Shown here: positions 10,209 to 22,351 of the stretch, one piece after another
How the letters are laid out: each line of letters starts with the position of its first letter
Numbering within the stretch: position 1 is the first letter of the stretch
NCBI RefSeq assembly: GCF_040412425.1
Contig: NC_089756.1
Coordinates: 3,487,998 to 3,551,997, forward strand
DNA from: Macrobrachium rosenbergii
Lineage: Eukaryota > Arthropoda > Malacostraca > Decapoda > Palaemonidae
Direction: 5' to 3'
DNA: 64,000 nt
The notes under the pieces: model-generated
Told to the model about the DNA's origin: nothing
Database searches by the model: none
What the model saw: only the letters and a program-made list of their open reading frames with translations
Position numbers and translations under genes: made by a program

Positions 10209-11463
10209 TCCCTCCCAAGAATCTCATGACTTCTTTCCTGGTGGTAGGTTTGGGATAATTTACGGTGGCTTCTATATTTAAAGATTTGGGTAGAATTTTC
10301 CCACTTCCAATTACGTATCCCAAATATACAACTTGAGCATTTGCAAAGGTTGATTTAGCAAGATTAATGGTGAACTTATTTTCCTTCAAACGATTAGAGT
10401 GTGCTTCAAGTCTTTTCAAGTGTTCTTGCCAAGAGTCTGCTACAACAACTAGTATATCATCTAGATATGCATAAACTCCACCAAGGTCTTTGATAAATTG
10501 GTTAATGGTTCTCTGGAAGGTAGAAGGAGGGTTGTTCATGCCAAATGGAAGACGTTCATACTGACAAAGTCCAAATGGCAAAACGAAAGCAGACATCAAC
10601 TTAGCTCGGTCAGTTAAGGGTATTTGGTAATATCCTTTTAACATGTGCACTTGTGTTAAATATTTGGAACGCCCAACAGCATCCAAGATGTCGTCAATGA
10701 GAGGCAAGGGAAAACTGTCTTTAATAATTACCAGGTTAGGTTTTCTGTAATCAGTGCACAACCTCACTACCTTTCCATCAGGTTTTGGCACTAACAAACA
10801 AGGAGATGCCCATGGAGATTTGCTTGGCACAGCCACCCCATTCTTCAATAAGTACCCTATTTCTTCCTTCATTAGCTTTTTCTTTTCCTCGCTTACTCTG
10901 TAGAAGTGTTGACGTATGGGACTGGTTCCAGGTGTTATTTCAACATCATGAGATTCTGAAATGCTCTGTAGAGGGACGTCACTGTGTATTTCTCTATACT
11001 CTGTTATGAGTTTGGTTATGTCCTTTCTTTGCTCCTGTTTCAGATGCTGCAGATACTGTGGAAGAGATCTTAAGATTTGTGCATCAGACTCACGAGACCT
11101 TGATGTGATACCCTCTTTATTTTGCGTTTCAGCAAAGTCAGGTTCTGTTTTTTCTTTACATTTTACACTCACAAGGGTGTTTCGTGAAAAACTCAAAACA
11201 GCAGGGAGAGATCGATTATAGGGTTTAAGCAGATTGACATGAACTAGTTGTGTATCCTTACGTCTATCTGGCCTATTTATTATGTAATTGTGATTATTAG
11301 CACATTTCTCTACAACGTATGGGCCAGAATATTTACTTTTCAAAGGAGAACATTGAACTGGGAAGAAGGCTGAGACAGATTCACCTGTTTTAAATTTTCT
11401 GCATTTTGCAGGTTTATCATATCTTACTTTCATTTGTTCTTGACTGTTAAGCAAGTTATCCAA
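10180..11463 (-). pseudogene. Integrase GPY/F module plus reverse transcriptase
   Basis: This 427-codon open frame begins with the integrase C-terminus (SGPYVVEKC, then LVHVNLLKPYN) and continues into RT. RT landmarks are PSKSPWASPCLLVPKPDGK, LCTDYRKPN, FGLCQYERLPFGM and the YLDDILVV box. Motif A reads VHMLKGYYQI: the catalytic Asp expected before MLKGYYQI is His (codon 10645-10647), so RT is predicted dead even though the frame is long. The fusion of GPY/F and RT in one frame is direct evidence for the IN-RT order. A frameshift near 10195 separates RNase H. Confidence 0.85.
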
Positions 11464-11504
11464 AGCAAATCTTCATATGTTGTGAAACCTGTCTTTGATT
11501 TTCT

Positions 11505-12652
11505 TCAAATACTAATAGTTACTTCTTCTACCGCTCCATTATTATTTCCTAATTTATCTTTAATAATTTGTAAAGGGCCTCTTAATTTATGACCGTGCAA
11601 CATTTCAGAAGGAGATATACCAAGTGATTCCGAAGGAACTTCTCTAATTACAAATAGCAAAAGGTCTATGTTTTCATCCCATTCAGATACTATCTCTACA
11701 CAAAACTTTCTCAACAAAGATTTTAGAGTCTGATGGCGTCTTTCTAAAGCACCTTGTGACTGGGGATGGTGAGCAAAAGACAGAGACTGTTTTATATTAA
11801 AACTTTTTAATGTGTCCTGGAAAAGAGTACTTGCAAAATTAGTGCCACGATCGCATTGCAATTCTTTAGGAAATCCTTAAAGAGTAAATATCTTAATCAA
11901 TTGCTGGATGATTATTTTGGCTGAAATATTCTTAATGGGCACAGTGATAGGAAACATTGTAGTTGGACACATACTGGTCAAAAGATATTCGTTCATTTTC
12001 TTTGTTGTGGGCAATGGTCCCACACAATCTATGACTACCCGCTGAAAAGGTCCAGTAGGTACAATGACGGGAGACAAAGGAGCTTTAGGGTTCACCTCAT
12101 TTGGTTTTCCAACAATTTGACAAGTATGACAACTATTAATAAAATCTTGCACATCCCATTTCATTTTAGGCCAATAATAATCATATAATAATCTCTTATA
12201 AGTTTTAGAGATTCCAAAATGAGAATCTGACCCATGTGCAAGTTCTAAGAAGTCTCTACGTAATCCAAAGGAATAACCAGTTGTTCTCACTCACTCCTAG
12301 TGTCTACACTGGTTAGTTTATATGGTCTTTATAACCTGAACAACAAATCATCTCTAATGAAAAAACAAGGTGCTTTGTCCGCATCATCACTAAGAACTTG
12401 TTTATATGCACTTGCTAAAGACGAGTCACTTTTCTGCAAATTAACTAAATTTTCTTTACTCATGCTCAACTTATCTGAAAGCTTCTTCAGAGATATTACT
12501 TCTTTACTCTCATTTTCTTGTGAGCTACGTGTAACCACATTAGCAAAATCTAGTCTACTATCATCACTTTTAGTTGCAATATTGGGTACTTCTAAACATT
12601 TATCATAATTTTCTTTTAGGCTTTCGTCTACCGACACTGGAATTTTACACAT
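11505..12652 (-). pseudogene. Integrase of GmR1-like element, broken
   Basis: The zinc-binding region (12290-11877) shows LAHGSDSHFGISKTYKRLLY with CHTCQIVGKPN, the HHCC pattern. The core has VVIDCVGPLP (first Asp), QCDRGTNFAS (second Asp) and HHPQSQGALERRHQTLKS (Glu). A TAA at 11877-11879 interrupts the frame, but both sides remain in the same frame, so a single base change explains it. Frameshifts lie near 11480-11505 and 12300-12330. The 107-codon piece at 12329-12652 is the acidic region upstream of the zinc-binding domain. The catalytic triad residues are still present. Confidence 0.8.
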
Positions 12653-12655
12653 TAT

Positions 12656-15434
<2,779 letters not shown>

Positions 15435-15488
<54 letters not shown>
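15435..15488. repeat. (AT)n microsatellite
   Basis: About 54 bp of AT dinucleotides. Confidence 0.97.
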
Positions 15489-15490
<2 letters not shown>

Positions 15491-16764
15491 ATATGTTTTT
15501 AGCTGGGAGATCTAGTTTAACCAATAAGTTATACTTTGGGATATATGCAACTTACCTTGGATAACACAAATTTGAACTCTGGCCTTGAGGTCAGGTAAAA
15601 ATATATACATCAAAACATGGCTGATGGCCTACTTCAAAAATGGAGTGATTGGGTAAACTCTTGGGTTTAACTTAATTAATTATATTTGCAAAAGAAAACA
15701 CATATCAGAAGAATGGTAGCATAACTGGGACAGGCAAACAAGGTTCCATAATACAAAATGAAAGAAGCAAATGACTGGGAATTGCTTGAAGAGACACAAT
15801 GGGAGCCTGCTCCAAAAGGGCACCGCAAACAGTGTAGTGGGGTCATTACACACACAAGATGATGCACAGATCCACAGCTGACTAACTCCTAATCTGTAAT
15901 CGAAAGACCTATGATTACTCAACCAAAAATAGCACTTTAATTAAGTAATCGAGGATTTACACAGAAGGTACCCAGGCTGAACTCAATTCCAATTACTCAA
16001 ATTTTAATGATTACGTTCCACTTCACTTCAGTGCTTGGCAAATTAAACAGCACAACTATAAAAAGCAATACAGTTTTCACTGTAGGAATATCACACTATG
16101 AAAAGGAAAAACAGAAAAATAGTTATAGGCTGAAAGGGATGTGATTGGTTAAAAGGACCTGAAATTCTGCACTTCACCTTAAGCAGAAGATGATGTTCCT
16201 CGTCTTCAGGGGGCCAGTGCAGGGGAGGGCAAGTAAAAGGTCACAGCAAAAGTTTACTATGGCTCTCAACAACCGTGTGTGCCCAGGGGCAGTTCAATAG
16301 AGCAAGGGGAAGGACAGGAGTCCTGGATGAACGTCGACCAATCTTAGAACAAGTGTGTCCATCCGAAGTCTTTCATAGCTTTCAGGGATTACGATCCTGC
16401 TCTTTGTAGATGGTGCTGGTGTCGGTATGACCACGTGTCACTGTGGGCATTGAGGGCCACGTGGGTCAAATTCCAAGATGGCGTTGAGCACATGGCCAAT
16501 CCTTCGCCTCCCTGCCAGCTGACTTGCCTCGGGCGAGGATTTGCATTCCTACTGGATCAGCACCTGGAATTTAAGGTCCCTGCCAGTCACTCGAAAAAAG
16601 GAAAGGAGATTAGTATTCTCCCCCAAGGCAGTGGTGAGAGAGAGGTCAACAGGACTAAATTGTGCCTACAGTGTTCTTTGCGATAAAACAAATAAACCAG
16701 TTGAATATTCATTATATTACATTGTTGACAGATGAGATGGTGTGTGACAGTTTCACTCTTTACA
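15489..16764. other. No gene recognised
   Basis: Mixed-composition sequence. The part from 16200 to 16690 is relatively GC-rich and carries open frames of 63 to 83 codons with no recognisable domain. It lies directly upstream of an AT array and then the BEL/Pao integrase fragment, so it may be a degraded part of that element, but no homology to BEL/Pao pol was seen. Confidence 0.45.
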
Positions 16765-16920
<156 letters not shown>

Positions 16921-17008
16921 TATGCTGTGGTTTTCGTAATGCAGTAATCTCCCCTTAGTCGTTGTGTGCATGTGTGTATTGTTGTATATTGTATAATTTT
17001 ATGTTCAG

Positions 17009-17437
17009 ATGCGCAAATGCCAGAGAGTTAGTGCCATTAAAGGTTTTGTATCTAAGTGTAATGTAAGGAAAGGTTCTGTGGTATTAGTCAAGGAAGATAA
17101 TGTTCGTAGGTTGTCCTGGCCACTTGGTGTTATTATAGAAGTATATCCAGGTAAAGATGGTTTGATAAGAAGTGTTGATGTTAAAACTTCTAAAGGCATT
17201 ATTAACAGACCAGTACAAAAATCGCATGATCTTGAGATTTCAAATGTTTTGGACACAGAAGCCGAAGATAGTGTACCTTGTATTGTTTCCGAGGTAAATG
17301 ATGAATCTCTGCCTAAACCTGTTTCTAATCATTCTGATGTGAATGCTGATGACTCTGATCCTGATATTTCACAATTCAGGGTTGAGCCTGTATCTTATAC
17401 TCGCAGAGGGCCTTTGGTAAAAGCACCTAGAAACTAG
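17009..17437 (+). pseudogene. BEL/Pao integrase C-terminal domain (DUF5641-like), fragment
   Basis: This 142-codon frame matches the C-terminal domain that follows the integrase core in BEL/Pao polyproteins: GSVVLVKEDNVRRLSWPLG, then VIEVYPGKDGLIRSVDV-like, ending in a short acidic tail and stop. The motif KEDN..WPLG..PGKDGL is characteristic. The integrase core, RT and gag are absent upstream, where an AT array (16765-16917) intervenes. The start chosen is only the first Met in frame, since the piece is truncated. It is followed within 70 bp by a probable LTR. Confidence 0.8.
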
Positions 17438-17504
17438 ATTTATAACCTGTGTATGTGGTAAGCGTTTTCATAGGAGTAGCAGTGCACTCCTATGGTTGGG
17501 AGGA

Positions 17505-18300
17505 TGTTGAATCTACATTTTTTATTATTATTCAATGTTAACTTGTAATTTGTGCAGTATTATTTGGTTTTAAAATTGTTCAACATTGTTTGCATAACGG
17601 TACTTATTTACCGAGATTAGTTTGTCTTTCTGTACATGACTTAACGTCAGCAAACGTTGATGACGGGAATGGCGCCTTTTAGTAACCTGCCTCAAGTAGG
17701 CTACACCTTCCGTCCTTGTATTACAAAATCTTACCGTGACGCTCGGAGCAGTGGCCATTAAGAGGAGCGTACAATCTCTTCACATTTTTGTCATCCGGGG
17801 CCTGATATAGTTAATATTCATTTAAAGTGTAGCCTGATTGTACGGAAATAAGTTTTGTGTAAAATTGTAGCTTTTAGAGGCATGTTTTTTGGAGTTTTAG
17901 GGGGTTTTGTATAGCTTTCAGCATTCTCTTGTACCCGACCGCGTGGTCCTTGTGTGTTAATGTATGTTGAATTTAATTAGTCTATTTTTTTAAATAAAAC
18001 TGTAAGAAAAATCTTCCCCGTTGTGGGGAAAAATTCGCGACATGTGCTTTGATCTGTATCGTCTCTTGTGGCCATGGCTGATATAGGTGAAATGGATAGT
18101 GAAGCGCCTGCTCTATAGCCGATTCTAAACTGAAAAATTCTGGTTGTAAAGTGGTGTGTGCAGACGACCACTCACCGGCTGTTCCTCCCACAACCCCACC
18201 TCTTCAACTTTTCCGTCGAGCTTAAATTTCTACGATAGTTTTTTGTTCTTAGGTGTTAGAGAACCTTTAGCAATGTACAATAAACACAATTTGGTTATTT
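17505..18300 (+). mobile_element. Probable 3' LTR of the BEL/Pao fragment
   Basis: After the integrase stop comes a purine-rich GGTTGGGAGGA (17494-17504) and then TGTTGAATC, a plausible polypurine tract and LTR start. A polyadenylation signal AATAAA lies near 17993. The right end is not determined: no second LTR copy is in the window to align with, and no clear CA terminus or target duplication was identified. Confidence 0.5.
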
Positions 18301-18975
18301 CCAAGCCACTAATGGCAAGATGGCGCTAAAAATCTAGCTAGAAATTAAACATTAAAGTTCATGCGTTTGAAACATATTTCTAGTCTACGACTTCGGTAAG
18401 TGTTATTTCATATTGTTAAATATATGTAATATTTCGGTAAGTAAGTTCTTAACACTTACGTTTATTACAACTGGTATTTGCATAACATTATGTAACTTAG
18501 CTCTTAACTCGCTCTATGACCGTATGATCACAATTCTGAAACAGTGTGAAAACAAAACTGTGAGATTCGGGCGACAGGATGTCTATCCAATCAGCGGTAA
18601 GCAGCTAAGTGCAAGTTTGCCAGGCTTAAAAAAATAGACTACAGTGTTTTTAATATTAGCAGTGGACAATTTAACCTAGATAACTGGCTTACAAAATGTA
18701 CTGTTGACAATTTAGTATCTATGTGATAGACTGCTCAGTAGTTTTATTTCCATTCGTAATATTTATCCTTTAAGTGCAATTCTTGGCTGAGGACCATTTG
18801 CTTCTTGGTTAGGCTGTTTGGTTGTTCTATATTTTACCTTTTTTTTTTTTTTTTGTTTCTATGTTTACCTATGAAATTTCGAAGCTGTTTTTCATTCTTA
18901 TATTGTACCCTGATGAGGTGTATCAGAAAGCTCTAGGTAGGTACTGCTGCTTTTCATTATTTCCTGCTGGCTCTT

Positions 18976-18978
<3 letters not shown>
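18301..18978. other. No gene recognised
   Basis: AT-rich sequence after the BEL/Pao LTR. It contains a run of T (about 18839-18854) and the hammerhead-like core listed separately. The 74-codon open frame at 18413-18637 shows no family motif. Confidence 0.5.
18905..18944 (+). ncRNA. Hammerhead-ribozyme candidate
   Basis: GTACC (18905-18909) is followed by CTGATGA (18910-18916), a 9-nt helix-II region, GAAA (18926-18929), and an 8-nt helix-III region. GTA (18937-18939) sits at the NUH cleavage position, then GGTAC (18940-18944) pairs perfectly with the first five bases to give helix I. The arrangement fits a type I hammerhead. Helix II is very weak (no C before GAAA) and helix III has only two likely pairs, so it may be degenerate or a chance match. 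Confidence 0.4.
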
Positions 18979-19057
<79 letters not shown>

Positions 19058-19059
19058 CA

Positions 19060-19150
<91 letters not shown>
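18979..19150. repeat. (AT)n-(GT)n compound microsatellite
   Basis: AT dinucleotides (18979-19119, with one ACAG interruption) passing into GT (19120-19150). Confidence 0.97.
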
Positions 19151-19152
<2 letters not shown>

Positions 19153-19226
19153 TTAGGCAAATGCTTTTACGCCGTCACTCATAATATTTTGGAAAGGTTC
19201 TTTTAAAGGTTATTGTTCACTTCTTG

Positions 19227-19229
<3 letters not shown>

Positions 19230-19287
<58 letters not shown>
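19230..19287. repeat. (AG)n microsatellite
   Basis: About 58 bp of AG dinucleotides. Confidence 0.97.
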
Positions 19288-19288
<1 letters not shown>

Positions 19289-19474
19289 ATCTTAAAGCCT
19301 AGATGAAATCATTATTTCTTCAAAGCTCATTAACAAGAACTAGAATCATATGGGCTTTTCGTTGGAGAATGGCGTCAAGATGAAATCAGTTTGCGAATTG
19401 TGATGATGGACATGTAGCAAGACAGGCTGGAGTGCTAGAAGAGGTTTATAAAGGGTAGGGGGAAGTATTTAGCA

Positions 19475-19900
19475 TGTGGAATGGTTAAGGGAAGGGAAAG
19501 GGGAGAGGGAGGGGAAAGGCGAGGGGAGGGGAAAGGAGAGGAAAGGGAGTGGGAGGGGAAAAGGTGGAGGGGGAGGGAAAAGGGAGGAAGGGGAGGGGAA
19601 TAGAGGAAAGGGAGAAAGGATAGGGGAAAGGAAGGGGAGGAAGGGGATGGGGAGAGGAAAGGGAGAATGGGAGGGGGAGGGGGATAGGAAAGTAGCGAGG
19701 GGGAAAGGGGAGGGTGTTACATTCCAGTAGAATCTGCTCGAGGAACTTAGGAATTGCACAGACCAAAGTTTAATTATTTTAGCAACAGTCATCCAAGAGG
19801 GGGAGGGAAAAGGGTAGGGGAGGGTTATGGGAAAGGGTGAAGGGAAAGAGGGGAGGGAGGATGTTGCTTTAATTATTTTAGCAACATCGTTATCACAGAG
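19475..19900 (+). repeat. Purine tract, GGGAAAGG-type cryptic repeat
   Basis: Almost pure purine on the plus strand (GGGAAAGGGGAGAGGGAGGGG-like words) in two blocks, about 19486-19712 and 19796-19862. They are separated by a short mixed segment that shares TTTAATTATTTTAGCAACA with 19868-19886. Both strands stay open as low-complexity Gly/Arg/Lys or Pro/Ser/Phe frames, which are not genes. Mirror-repeat purine tracts can form triplex structures. Confidence 0.85.
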
Positions 19901-20159
19901 GCGGCCCTGGATTGCATATTCAAGGTAAATCCGCAGGGCCACCGAAAAAAACCAGGGGTGTGGCTGGAAGGTCCTGAGGAGGAGAAGAAGAGAACTCGTG
20001 TGACTGCCTTCTCTTATCTCCCGAAATCAGGAGGAACTGCCACAACATCCCACTGAATTTGATGCAGTACGGAGGAGGAGAAGGATGGTCACCGGATCCC
20101 TTTGAAGGGTTTTTGCGTAAGTCCAGATGTTGCCCAGACAGGGAGTGGATCCGTTTTTC

Positions 20160-20302
20160 CTCGTATTTGCCAGCGAGAGATGGAGGAGGAAGAGGAGGTG
20201 GAGGAAGAGGAGGAGGACGAGGAAGAGGAGGAGGAGGAGGAGAAGGGAGAGGGAAAGGAAGGAATCCTTCACTGAGAGAGATAGAGAGAGAGAGAGAGAG
20301 AG
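20160..20302 (+). repeat. GGA-rich and (GA)n tract
   Basis: AGGAGGAAG words (about 20175-20262), then a short (GA)n (20280-20302). Confidence 0.9.
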
Positions 20303-20309
20303 AACCCGC

Positions 20310-20560
20310 CGAATAAATCCTACAATCTCTTGAAGGATGCGACGCCGCGAACCTCTGCGCCTGGCATACGATACTATAGGCCCGCCGGCCGGACAGTGAG
20401 GGTACCCCTGGAGAATACCCACCGACATTAATACCCTCTCCAACGCCTTCGGGTGCGGACGTGCCCGTAAAAGCGGTGGGTCGTCGGCGGCGAGGGGCGA
20501 ATCTCAATTCGTCCTTCGGTGTCGGCGGGGCGTTTGAGGGCGGAGCCTTATTTAGTACGT
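20310..20560. other. GC-rich, CpG-dense island
   Basis: About 250 bp stand out from the AT-rich surroundings, with many CG dinucleotides (GACGCCGCGAACC, GCCCGCCGGCCGG, GTCGTCGGCGGCGAGG). This is the strongest promoter- or island-like composition in the window. No TATA or transcript evidence is visible, and the minisatellite begins about 180 bp downstream. Confidence 0.4.
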
Positions 20561-20744
20561 GATGATTTAACGGCCACGTTTGATGAACGTGGATCTCTTG
20601 AGGGACATTTCCAGTTCGCTGTCGTCGCCTCTCTGACAAATTTCTCGATGGTTACGACAGACGCTGACTTCATTCGTTATGTGCAATGCTGTTCCACTCG
20701 TTTCTTCTCTTCTTCTTCTTCTTGTTCTTCTTCTTCTTCTTTTT

Positions 20745-21862
20745 CTTCTTTTTGCTCGTGTATTGGTCCTGCAATTTTTATTGCTCAAGTATTGGTTTTG
20801 CATTTTTTTTGCTCACGTATTGGTTCTGGATTTTTTTGCTCACGTATTGGTTCTGTTTTTTCGCCTCGCATATTGGTTCTGTATTTTTTTCGCCTCACAT
20901 ATTGGTCCTGCATTTTTTTTTGCTCACGTATTGGTTCTGCATTTTTTTTGGCGCACGTATTGGTTCTGCATTATTTTGTTCACGTATTGGTTCTGCATTT
21001 TTTTTGCTCTCGTTTTGGTTCTGCATTTTTGTTGCTCACGTATTGGTTCTGAGTTTTTGTTGCTCTCGTATTGGTTCTGCATTTTTATTGCTCACGTATT
21101 GGTTCTGAGTTTTTTTGCTCTCGTATTGGTTCTGCATTTTTTTTGCTCACGTATTGGTTCTGAGTTTTTGTTGCTCACGTATTGGTTCTGCATTTTTTGT
21201 GCTCATGTATTGGTCCTGAATTTTTTTGCTCACGTATTGGTTCTTCATTTTTTTTGCTCTGCATTTTTTTTGCTCATGTATTGGGCCTGGATTTTTTTTT
21301 TTTTTTTTTGCTCACGTATTGGTTCTTTATTTTTGTTGCTCACGTATTGGCTCAGAGTTTTTTTTTTCTTACGTATTGGTTCTGCATTTTTTTGCTCACG
21401 TATTGGTTCTGCAATTTTTTTTTGCCTCACATATTGGTTCTGTATTTTTTTTGCTCACATATTGGTTCTGTATTTTTTTTGCTCACATATTGGTTTTGCA
21501 TATTTTTTATTGCATATTGGTTCTGTATTTTTTTGCTCGCGTATTGGTTCTGTATTTTTTTTTGCTCACATACTGGTGCTGTATTTTTTTTGCTCGCATA
21601 TTGGTTCTGTATTTTTTTGCTCCTATATTGGTTCTATATTTTTTGCTCGCATATTAGATCTGTATTTTTTTTGCTCGCGTATTGGGTCTGTATTCTTTTT
21701 GCTCGCATATTGGTTCTGTGTGTGTGTGTTTTTTTTTTTTGCCCGCATATTGGTTCTGTATTTTTTTTGCTCGTATATTGGGTCTGTTTTTTTTTTTTCA
21801 TGCGTATTGGTTCTGTAATTTTTTTTTTTTTTGCTCACGAATTGGTTCTGTATTTAATGGAA
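20745..21862 (+). repeat. 26-27-bp minisatellite
   Basis: Around forty units with core GCTCACGTATTGGTTCTG followed by a variable T-run. Variants replace CACG by CGCG, CATA or CGCA, and GGTTC by GGTCC or GGGTC. The T-run length varies from about 5 to 13, shifting the frame. It is preceded by a TTC-rich stretch (20700-20750). The long Phe-rich hydrophobic frames here are repeat translations. Confidence 0.95.
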
Positions 21863-21897
21863 TCTTGCTTGCCTAGATGATAGTTTTTTTGGCTAGT

Positions 21898-21899
21898 TT

Positions 21900-21962
<63 letters not shown>
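21898..21962. repeat. (ATA)n microsatellite
   Basis: Trinucleotide ATA array just after the minisatellite. Confidence 0.97.
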
Positions 21963-21965
<3 letters not shown>

Positions 21966-22351
21966 GAGTATAAAGTTCAAAAGCAAGATATTGTCACTTT
22001 TGTCAAACGAATGTTAAAAACTGCACCAGCCATCTGTGTTAAAATGTAAAGGATATGATTTTTCTTAACACCGTTTTAACAACGACTAAATCTCTTCTCT
22101 TTTGTTTAGTCTCTGCAAAAGCTTTGCTGAAGAAATTAGGGAGTGGCAATCGGGGGCACGATTAGTGGCCCGTCTTGTGGCCCACCTTGAACGTGACGTC
22201 TAGTGACGCAATTTCCGGTGGCCATTTCGTCATTTCATTAAATTCAAGAGGTGTCAGATTTTTGTGCAAGGCGACTGAACAATTCCTGAGACTCTTGTGT
22301 GAATGCCGTTTTAGACTGAAGATCGAATTTCGCTCTTCTATAATTTTTTAA
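21963..22351. other. No gene recognised
   Basis: Unique sequence between two tandem arrays. A pyrimidine stretch ending in TAG (near 22110) resembles a splice acceptor, but no exon with a recognisable product follows. Confidence 0.45.

Larger units (their letters stand above)
8936..12655 (-). mobile_element. Decayed Gypsy-type LTR retrotransposon with IN before RT (GmR1-like)
   Basis: Reading the minus strand from 12655 down, the order is integrase zinc-binding and core domains, integrase GPY/F module, reverse transcriptase, RNase H, polypurine-like tract and a putative 3' LTR. In most Ty3/Gypsy elements IN follows RNase H. IN before RT in a Gypsy-type pol is the hallmark of the GmR1 clade. 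The integrase C-terminus passes straight into RT, which argues against two separate elements. gag, protease and the 5' LTR are absent. Several frameshifts and stops break the frame. Confidence 0.78.
19920..20639 (-). other. Long open frame of 239 codons, doubtful
   Basis: The frame spans a GC-rich block and encodes a basic N-terminal part, then a Ser-Leu repeat and Pro-Pro-Leu runs that come from (CT)n and GGA tracts, then a mixed C-terminus. No domain is recognisable. Its length is largely explained by the low-complexity tracts. It could be an exon of an unknown gene because it overlaps a CpG-rich island, but nothing else supports this. Confidence 0.15.

Noticed and set aside
20519..21880. 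Long hydrophobic Phe/Leu-rich frames resembling membrane proteins
   Set aside because: The frames run entirely through the T-rich 26-27-bp minisatellite. Overlapping frames are equally open, and T-run length changes shift frame between units.
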